A stretch of DNA of 35,420 nt from Pelagibacteraceae bacterium AG-422-C23 (GTDB lineage Bacteria; Pseudomonadota; Alphaproteobacteria; Pelagibacterales; Pelagibacteraceae): the NCBI GenBank assembly GCA_003213695.1, contig QCMO01000006.1, positions 1-35,420 on the forward strand. The letters run 5' to 3'. Within the stretch, counting starts at the first letter, position 1. Each line of letters starts with the position of its first letter. A model generated the notes under the pieces. That model had not been told where the DNA came from and ran no database searches. It was given only the letters and a program-made list of their open reading frames with translations. This document shows, in pieces, positions 28,594 to 35,420 of the stretch. A program made the translations under genes and the position numbers.

Positions 28594-29019
28594 TTATCCA
28601 CCAGGGCCTAAGTCTGATGGTTTTACTTTTAAAATCTTCCATATTCCTGATGCAGATGCAATAATTTTACTATTACATTTTAATTCACAAAATAAAAATA
28701 TTAACGTTTTAGTTTTTTTCAAAATTTTTACCTGTCCTATAATTTCATCTCCTATTTTTGAAGCACCAATAAATTTTAGATCCAATGAAATTGTTACACA
28801 GGGAGCATTTTCAGCCGATCGATGTGCAGCTGTACCAGCACCTGCATCTACTAATGCAGATAAATATCCCCCATGAGTAATTCCTGCAGAATTCAAATGA
28901 TTATCCTTAATTATAGACTTGAACTCATATTCTGTCTCCGAAATGTTTCTAAACATAACACCTCCGTTATGTTTCATAAAACCAGGCTTTATACTGATTT
29001 GTTCAAATTTTTCAGACAT
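28594..29019 (-). CDS. PaaI-type hotdog thioesterase
   Basis: NSAGITHGGYLSALVDAGAGTAAHR, VTISLDLKFIGASKIGDEI. Confidence 0.88.
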   Translation of the reverse strand: MSEKFEQISIKPGFMKHNGGVMFRNISETEYEFKSIIKDNHLNSAGITHGGYLSALVDAGAGTAAHRSAENAPCVTISLDLKFIGASKIGDEIIGQVKILKKTKTLIFLFCELKCNSKIIASASGIWKILKVKPSDLGPGG

Positions 29020-29025
29020 TATTTT

Positions 29026-29124
29026 TTATAATACAAAAGTTAAAATTAATAAAATTATAAATATAATTATGAAGAAATAAATTACGGACATTTGTAGAGA
29101 AGCTTTTATAAGCCATTTGAACAT
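29026..29124 (-). CDS. Small single-TM protein (32 aa, MFKWLIKASLQMSVIYFFIIIFIILLILTFVL)
   Basis: Manual translation; AAGGA SD 6-7 nt before ATG; directly downstream of tRNA-Arg and upstream of the thioesterase gene on the same strand. Confidence 0.65.
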   Translation of the reverse strand: MFKWLIKASLQMSVIYFFIIIFIILLILTFVL

Positions 29125-29137
29125 AGTAATTCCTTTT

Positions 29138-29214
29138 TGGTGCGCCTGCTAGGAGTCGAACCCAGAACCTCCTGGTCCGTAGCCAAGCGCTCTATCCAGT
29201 TGAGCTACAGGCGC
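29138..29214 (-). tRNA. tRNA-Arg (anticodon ACG), CCA encoded
   Basis: Reverse complement GCGCCTGTAGCTCAACTGGATAGAGCGCTTGGCTACGGACCAGGAGGTTCTGGGTTCGACTCCTAGCAGGCGCACCA folds as cloverleaf. Confidence 0.96.
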
Positions 29215-29285
29215 ATTTATAATTTTATTTATTTATAGTATATCAAATTTTAGTGTATTTTAATGATAAGATATATTCAAAATTT

Positions 29286-30461
29286 ATGATTGATAAGTCA
29301 AATGAAGTAGTAATTGTGGATGCAATTAGAACACCAATCGGTGCATATAATGGATCTCTAAAATTAATTAGAGCTGATCAGCTAGGCTCATTAGTAATAA
29401 AAGAACTTTTAAATAGGTCAAAGTTTGAAAGCAATGATATTGATGAAGTTATTATGGGACAGGTCTTAACAGCGGGAAGCGGACAAAACCCAGCAAGACA
29501 AGCTGCTATTAATGCAGGTATAGCAATTTCAAAACCGGCTCATTTAGTCAACCAGGTATGTGGATCTGGACTAAGAGCTGTAATATCTGGTTATCAATCA
29601 ATTAAATTAGGGGACGCAAAAAATATAATTTCTGGAGGTCAAGAAAATATGTCATTAGCCCCACATTTAATTTTTTATAGGAATAAAAAAAAAATTTCTG
29701 AAGATAAATTGATAGATACAATGATTAATGATGGGTTAATAGATGCTTTTAATAATTATCATATGGGTGTAACAGCAGAAAATATTGCAAAAAAATTTAA
29801 TATAACAAGACAAGAACAAGATGAATTTGCACTTAATTCTCAAAAAAAAACAGAGGCCGCTATTATTAATAACAAATTTGAGGATGAATTAATTAAAATA
29901 AATATAGAAGAAGCTATTTTTGAGAGGGATGAACATCCACGGAAAGGTTTGAAACTTAAAGATCTAGAAAAGTTAGAAACTGTTTTTCAAAAACAAGGAA
30001 CTGTTACTCCTGGGAACTCCTCAGGTATAAACGATGGGGCTGCAGCATTATTATTAACTACTTTAGATGAAGCACATAAAAAATCAATTAAGCCATTAGT
30101 AAAAATAGTCTCTTGGGCCTCAGTTGGTGTAGATCCAGCTTTGATGGGGCTGGGACCTATAAATGCAGTTCGCGAAGCAGCCAAAAAAGCGCGATGGAAT
30201 TTAGATGAAATTGATTTATTTGAAATAAATGAAGCCTTTGCCTCTCAAAGCATTGCAGTAATTCGTGAACTAAACATTGATAAAAATAAAGTAAACGTAA
30301 ACGGTGGTGCCATTGCCCTTGGACATCCGATTGGAGCCTCGGGAGCTAGAATATTAGTCACATTAATTCATGAAATGAAAAACCAAAATAAAAAAAGAGG
30401 TTGTGCAACACTTTGTATTGGAGGTGGAATGGGTATAGCTTTATGTGTTGAAAAAATTTAG
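29286..30461 (+). CDS. Acetyl-CoA acetyltransferase (thiolase); start trimmed to [13 protein letters not shown]
   Basis: [65 protein letters not shown]. Confidence 0.94.
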   Translation: MIDKSNEVVIVDAIRTPIGAYNGSLKLIRADQLGSLVIKELLNRSKFESNDIDEVIMGQVLTAGSGQNPARQAAINAGIAISKPAHLVNQVCGSGLRAVISGYQSIKLGDAKNIISGGQENMSLAPHLIFYRNKKKISEDKLIDTMINDGLIDAFNNYHMGVTAENIAKKFNITRQEQDEFALNSQKKTEAAIINNKFEDELIKINIEEAIFERDEHPRKGLKLKDLEKLETVFQKQGTVTPGNSSGINDGAAALLLTTLDEAHKKSIKPLVKIVSWASVGVDPALMGLGPINAVREAAKKARWNLDEIDLFEINEAFASQSIAVIRELNIDKNKVNVNGGAIALGHPIGASGARILVTLIHEMKNQNKKRGCATLCIGGGMGIALCVEKI

Positions 30462-30574
30462 GAATTAATCTTTCCGTATTTTTCTTCTAATAAAATTTTT
30501 TGTATCCAAGTTTTTGCATCTATATAGGCACTAACTTTGGGCTGAATTAGAGTATTTAATAACTTTTTAATCAT
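30458..30574 (-). CDS. Possible small protein (38 aa, [38 protein letters not shown])
   Basis: Manual translation; convergent with thiolase, stop overlaps thiolase stop; weak/distant SD. Confidence 0.35.
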   Translation of the reverse strand: MIKKLLNTLIQPKVSAYIDAKTWIQKILLEEKYGKINS

Positions 30575-30671
30575 TTTTGAAGCATGCACCTAAAGAGTGT
30601 CAAAAAATTGGACAGAATGTGTTAGAATTTGTAATTAAGTAAATTTCATGGAATATAAGACTTAAAAATAA

Positions 30672-33600
30672 ATGACAGATAAATTATTAGTTCCTGACAT
30701 TGGTGATTTTGAAAATGTAGAAGTGATAGAACTCTTAGTTAAAGAAGGACAAGAAATTGAAAAGAATGATCCAGTCATAACAATAGAGAGTGACAAATCA
30801 AGTGTAGAAATACCATCGACTTTCTCTGGAAAAATTGACTCTATAAGTGTAAAGGTTGGTGATAAAGTTTCTAAAGGAGATTTAATTCTTAATATAATTA
30901 ATTCTAACCAATCACCTTCAACATCTAAAGTTATACCTAAAGATACTGAGAATTTGATACAAGAGGCAGAAAATTCATTAAAAAAAAATAAAGATCAAAA
31001 ATCTCAAATCAAACAAGAGGAAAAACCAACAATTGAAGTTATTAAAGAAGGCGATTTAGATCCACTTGAGACAAACGAGTGGCTTGAGTCTTTGTCAGCA
31101 GTGATTCAAAAGGATGGCAATCATAGAGCACATTATTTAATTAAAGAACTCATTAATAAAGCGTATATGGAGGGTGCTAATATTCCTTACACTCAAAGCA
31201 CTCCTTATATAAATACGATCCCAGTTTATGAAGAAAAAAAATCAAATGGTGATCAGAATATAGAAAGAAAAATTAGGTCGTTAATAAGATGGAATGCAGC
31301 AGCAATGGTCGTTAGAGCTAATAAAAAATTTCCTGAACTAGGGGGACATATCGGAACATTTGCTTCTGCAGCTACACTTTATGATGTGGGAATGAATCAT
31401 TTTTGGAGAGCTAAGAATAACAAGTTTGGTGGTGATTTAATTTATTTCCAAGGACACAGTGCACCTGGAATGTATGCAAGAGCTTTTCTAGAGGGAAGAC
31501 TTAATGAAAAACAATTAGATAGTTTTAGACAGGAAGTTAATTCAGGCGGTTTGTCATCCTACCCTCATCCGTGGTTAATGCCAAACTTTTGGCAATTTCC
31601 AACTGTATCGATGGGACTAGGACCAATGTTAGCAATATATCAAGCAAGATATATGAAATATTTAATTAATAGAGGTTTAATCAAAGATGAAGGTAGAAAA
31701 GTTTGGGCCTTTTTAGGAGATGGGGAAATGGATGAACCTGAGTCTTTAGGTGCAATAGGTTTAGCTGCAAGAGAAAATCTAGATAATTTAATTTTTGTAA
31801 TTAATTGTAATTTACAAAGATTAGATGGACCTGTTCGAGGTAATGGTAAAATCATTCAAGAGTTAGAAGGAATTTTTAGAGGTGCTGGATGGAATGTAAT
31901 CAAAGTGATTTGGGGATCCTATTGGGACTCATTGTTAGCTAATGATAAAACAGGTCATCTTATTAAAATTATGAATGAAACAGTAGATGGTGAATATCAA
32001 GCGATGAAAGCAAGAAATGGTGCTTATGTAAGAGAAAAATTTTTTGGAAAATATCCTGAAACTTCAGAATTAGTATCAAATCTATCAGATAAAGATATTT
32101 GGAGGCTAAATAGAGGTGGGCATGATCCTCATAAAGTTTTCGCTGCTTATGATAAAGCCTCAAAAAATATTGGTAGTCCAACAGTCGTTATTGCAAAAAC
32201 TATAAAAGGCTATGGAATGGGTAAAAGTGGCGAAAGTGTTAATACCACTCATCAAACTAAAAAACTAGATATAGATGATCTTTTGTATTACAGAGATAGG
32301 TTTGATGTTCCTTTAACAGATAAACAGGTAAAAAATATTGAATATTATAAACCTGATCAAAATTCTGCAGAAATAAAATACATTAAAGAAAAAAGACTCA
32401 AGCTTGGAGGTTTCATTCCAGAGAGAACTACCTATGCAAAACCCATAAAAGCACCTCCTAAAGATATTTTTGACAATATGAAAGTATCAACTGGCTCTAA
32501 AGAGATGTCTACAACAATGGCACTAGTTAGAATGTTAACAAATTTATTAAGAGACAAAAATGTTGCTCCAAGATTGGTTCCAATTATTCCAGACGAGGCT
32601 AGAACATTTGGTATGGAAGGGTTTTTTCAAAAGGTTGGTATATATGCACACGAGGGACAAAAATATGAACCTGAAGACTCTGCCCAATTAAGTTCTTACA
32701 GAGAAGATAAAAGTGGACAAGTTTTAGAGGAGGGAATTAACGAGGCAGGAGCAATGTCCTCATGGATAGCAGCAGGAACTGCTTATACAAACCATGATAT
32801 TGAAATGATACCTATCTATCTTTTTTATTCTATGTTTGGCTTTCAAAGAATAGGAGATTTTGCATGGGCAGGTGCTGACAGCCAATCGAGAGGGTTTTTA
32901 ATTGGTGCTACAGCCGGGAGAACAACATTAGCAGGAGAGGGCTTACAACACCAGGATGGTCATAGCCATCTTTTGGCTTCCACAATACCAAACTGTATAT
33001 CGTATGACCCAACTTTTCACTATGAACTTGCAGTGATTTTTAGAGAAGGATTAAGACGAATGCACGAAAAAAAAGAAAATGTTTTTTATTATATCACAAC
33101 CATGAACGAAAATTATCCTCATCCTGATATTCCAAAAGATAAATCATGTGAGGAAGGTATTTTAAAAGGAATGTATAAAATAAAAGAATTTAATAAATAT
33201 AAAAAAACCAAAATTCAATTTTTGGGATCTGGCACTATTTTAAGAGAGATGATAGCAGGTGCTGAAATACTTCAAAAAGAATATCAAATAGATAGTGAAG
33301 TTTGGAGTGTAACAAGTTTTAATGAGCTAAGAAGAGATGGTTTAGAAGTAGAAAGATATAATCTTTTGAATCCAGGTAAAGATTTAAAAAAATCTTATGT
33401 AGAAAAATGTTTGGGTAAAACAGAAGGGCCAATATTAGCAGCTTCTGATTATATGAGAATGAATTCTGATCAAATTAGGCCATATGTGAATAAAAGTTTT
33501 TATTCATTAGGAACAGATGGATTTGGTCGGAGTGATACAAGGAAGAATTTAAGAAAATTTTTTGAAGTTGATAAGGAACATGTCGTAACTTATGGATTAA

Positions 33601-33701
33601 GTGTGTTAGCTAAAGAGCAATTAATCGCATCTAAACATGCCAAAGAAGCCATCAAAAAATATAAAATTGACACAAATAAACCAATGCCAACCAAGTTATA
33701 A
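30672..33701 (+). CDS. aceE: Pyruvate dehydrogenase E1 (homodimeric AceE type) with N-terminal lipoyl domain
   Basis: N-terminal LVPDIGDFENVEVIELLV...TIESDKSSVEIPS lipoyl domain; then EWLESLSAVIQKDGNHRAHYLIKELI, GHIGTFASAATLYDVGMNHFW, FLGDGEMDEPES, GRTTLAGEGLQHQDGHSH. Confidence 0.95.
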   Translation: MTDKLLVPDIGDFENVEVIELLVKEGQEIEKNDPVITIESDKSSVEIPSTFSGKIDSISVKVGDKVSKGDLILNIINSNQSPSTSKVIPKDTENLIQEAENSLKKNKDQKSQIKQEEKPTIEVIKEGDLDPLETNEWLESLSAVIQKDGNHRAHYLIKELINKAYMEGANIPYTQSTPYINTIPVYEEKKSNGDQNIERKIRSLIRWNAAAMVVRANKKFPELGGHIGTFASAATLYDVGMNHFWRAKNNKFGGDLIYFQGHSAPGMYARAFLEGRLNEKQLDSFRQEVNSGGLSSYPHPWLMPNFWQFPTVSMGLGPMLAIYQARYMKYLINRGLIKDEGRKVWAFLGDGEMDEPESLGAIGLAARENLDNLIFVINCNLQRLDGPVRGNGKIIQELEGIFRGAGWNVIKVIWGSYWDSLLANDKTGHLIKIMNETVDGEYQAMKARNGAYVREKFFGKYPETSELVSNLSDKDIWRLNRGGHDPHKVFAAYDKASKNIGSPTVVIAKTIKGYGMGKSGESVNTTHQTKKLDIDDLLYYRDRFDVPLTDKQVKNIEYYKPDQNSAEIKYIKEKRLKLGGFIPERTTYAKPIKAPPKDIFDNMKVSTGSKEMSTTMALVRMLTNLLRDKNVAPRLVPIIPDEARTFGMEGFFQKVGIYAHEGQKYEPEDSAQLSSYREDKSGQVLEEGINEAGAMSSWIAAGTAYTNHDIEMIPIYLFYSMFGFQRIGDFAWAGADSQSRGFLIGATAGRTTLAGEGLQHQDGHSHLLASTIPNCISYDPTFHYELAVIFREGLRRMHEKKENVFYYITTMNENYPHPDIPKDKSCEEGILKGMYKIKEFNKYKKTKIQFLGSGTILREMIAGAEILQKEYQIDSEVWSVTSFNELRRDGLEVERYNLLNPGKDLKKSYVEKCLGKTEGPILAASDYMRMNSDQIRPYVNKSFYSLGTDGFGRSDTRKNLRKFFEVDKEHVVTYGLSVLAKEQLIASKHAKEAIKKYKIDTNKPMPTKL

Positions 33702-34960
33702 TGTCAGAAACTGAGATAAAAGTACCTAATATTGGAGATTTTAAAGATGTTGAAGTAATAGAAGTTTTGGTATCGGAAGGACAGATGCTAAAAAAAAATG
33801 ATGCTTTGATAACTATAGAGAGTGATAAATCTAGCGTAGAAATTCCATCGAATTTTGATGGTAAAATTAAATCTTTAAAAATTAAAGTAGGAGACAAAGT
33901 TTCTGAAGGTGATTTAATACTAACTTTAGAAAGTGTATCTGAAACCCCGAAAGAAACTCAAAAAAAACCAAAAATTGAAAAAGATTTTAAAAAAGTTCAA
34001 GTAAATAAACCAGAAGTTCCTAAAACTTTGATCAATCAAAATAAAGTTACAGATATTTCATCTGCAAGTCCAAAAGTTCGAAAATTTGCTAGAGAACTTG
34101 GAGTTGATATTAATCAAGTTAAAGGCAGTGAAAGAGGAGGAAGAATCATTGAAACTGATATAAAATTATTTGTAGCAGCCAAATCAAACTTAACTTCAAC
34201 AAACAAAATTAAAAATGTTGAAGAAATAAAACAAGATTATTCCCATTCTGAGTTCGGAGAAGTAGAAGTTAAAGATCTACCAAGAGTGAAAAAATTATCT
34301 TCAAAATACCTTATGAATTCTTGGACTAATATTCCTCATGTAACTAATCATGATGAAGCAGATATTACTGAATTAGAAGAGTTTAGAACTTCTCTTACTG
34401 ATATTTATACTGGAGAAAAAAAGAAGATTACTCCTCTTGCTTTTATTGTTAAGGCATTAACAGCATCATTAAAAAAATTCCCAAACTTTAATTCATCAAT
34501 TGACACAATTGATGAAGGAAAAATGACTGTAAAGAAATATTATCACATAGGTATTGCTGTGGATACACCTCATGGCTTGATGGTACCAAAGTTAAGAAAT
34601 GCAGATAATAAAAATATTTCCTTAATAGGAAAAGAGCTAAAAAAATTAAGTGATGAATGTAGAAATTTAAGAATTGAAAAAAAAGAATTATTTGGAGGTT
34701 CTATGACAATTACTAGTCTTGGAGGAATTGGAGGATCTTTTTTTACACCAATTATAAATTATCCTGAAGTCGCAATTTTAGGTATTGGTAAGTCTGAAAA
34801 AAAACAAGTTTTTTTAGATGGTAAATTTTTAACGCGAACGATGTTACCTTTATCCTTATCTTATGATCATCGAATAATTGATGGAGCTGAGGCTGCACGT
34901 TTTAACAATGATTTAAAAGAAAATTTAGGTAAAAATTTTGCCTATAAATTAGCTATATAA
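33701..34960 (+). CDS. aceF: Dihydrolipoamide acetyltransferase (PDH E2)
   Basis: One lipoyl domain (ITIESDKSSVEIPS), E3-binding domain ASPKVRKFARELGVDINQVKGSERGGRI, catalytic SLSYDHRIIDGAEAARF; ATG overlaps aceE stop. Confidence 0.94.
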   Translation: MSETEIKVPNIGDFKDVEVIEVLVSEGQMLKKNDALITIESDKSSVEIPSNFDGKIKSLKIKVGDKVSEGDLILTLESVSETPKETQKKPKIEKDFKKVQVNKPEVPKTLINQNKVTDISSASPKVRKFARELGVDINQVKGSERGGRIIETDIKLFVAAKSNLTSTNKIKNVEEIKQDYSHSEFGEVEVKDLPRVKKLSSKYLMNSWTNIPHVTNHDEADITELEEFRTSLTDIYTGEKKKITPLAFIVKALTASLKKFPNFNSSIDTIDEGKMTVKKYYHIGIAVDTPHGLMVPKLRNADNKNISLIGKELKKLSDECRNLRIEKKELFGGSMTITSLGGIGGSFFTPIINYPEVAILGIGKSEKKQVFLDGKFLTRTMLPLSLSYDHRIIDGAEAARFNNDLKENLGKNFAYKLAI

Positions 34961-34965
34961 AGATT

Positions 34966-35420
34966 ATGTCAAAAACGGTTTCATTACTTAGCGCTTTGTT
35001 GTGCACTTTTATTTGGGGTACTACATTTATAGCGCAAGATACTGGAATGGATGACATTGGTCCTTTTACCTTCAATGCAGTTAGATTTTTTGTAGGATTT
35101 TTAGCAATCGTTCCTTTAGTTTTTTTATTTGAGATAAAAAAATTTAGATCAGAATTTAGATTAGATTTTAAAACATTTACCATCCTTGCTTTTTTAATTG
35201 GATTATCTCTTTTTCTAGGATCTGCTCTACAACAAGTTGCTCTACAATATACAGATGTTGCCAATGCAGCTTTTTTTACTATTTTTTATGTTCCAATGGT
35301 TCCAATCATAATTTTTTTATTCAAAAAAAAAACTATTCATTGGAGTGTATGGCCGTCAGTAATATTATGTTTAATAGGTGGATATTTATTGACAAATTTT
35401 TATGATGCAACAGTAAGACT
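34966..35420 (+). CDS. EamA/DMT-family transporter, N-terminal part, truncated by window end
   Basis: Manual translation MSKTVSLLSALLCTFIWGTTFIAQDTGMDDIGPFTFNAVRFFVGFLAIVPLVFLFE; hydrophobic; open at right edge. Confidence 0.85.
   Translation, partial: MSKTVSLLSALLCTFIWGTTFIAQDTGMDDIGPFTFNAVRFFVGFLAIVPLVFLFEIKKFRSEFRLDFKTFTILAFLIGLSLFLGSALQQVALQYTDVANAAFFTIFYVPMVPIIIFLFKKKTIHWSVWPSVILCLIGGYLLTNFYDATVR

Noticed and set aside
31640-33897. Minus-strand ORFs 31640..31855, 31969..32181, 33652..33897 opposite aceE/aceF
   Set aside because: Antisense to confident PDH genes, no domain signal.
34953-35264. 103-aa minus-strand ORF at the right edge
   Set aside because: Opposite strand encodes a clear EamA-type transporter N-terminus from 34966.

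Overview
This is a low-GC, gene-dense chromosomal window that looks like a streamlined SAR11/Pelagibacter-type alphaproteobacterium (inferred from gene order and composition, not searched). Most of it is core metabolism and information processing: pnp C-terminus, fabI-fabB-fabA, an Irr/Fur-like regulator next to a rubrerythrin/Fe-S protein/DUF3501 cluster, thiF/moeB, dut, coaBC, ubiB, ubiE, mutM, rpsT, dnaA, dnaN, plsC, lysA, argH, a TlpA-like thioredoxin, a HIG1-like protein, an esterase, an HNH protein, coq7, dsbB, a DedA/YqaA-like protein, tRNA-Leu(CAA), an acyl-CoA synthetase, carD, a ferredoxin, a TerB-like protein, a SUV3-like helicase, a thioesterase, tRNA-Arg(ACG), a thiolase, a pyruvate dehydrogenase E1 carrying an N-terminal lipoyl domain, E2, and the start of an EamA transporter. 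No CRISPR array, prophage, IS element or obvious defence island was seen. The most interesting signals are: (1) a 17-bp perfect inverted repeat around a TTGACA in the rubrerythrin promoter, with a 16/17 half-site copy in front of the Irr-like gene; (2) a 25-aa Lys/Arg/Ala-only ORF with a promoter-like sequence, 5'UTR hairpin, strong SD and terminator, convergent with a CarD that has a Lys-rich N-terminal tail; (3) a lipoyl domain fused to PDH E1 that is nearly duplicated in the adjacent E2; (4) several unlisted small ORFs, including an LptM-like lipoprotein and small membrane proteins.
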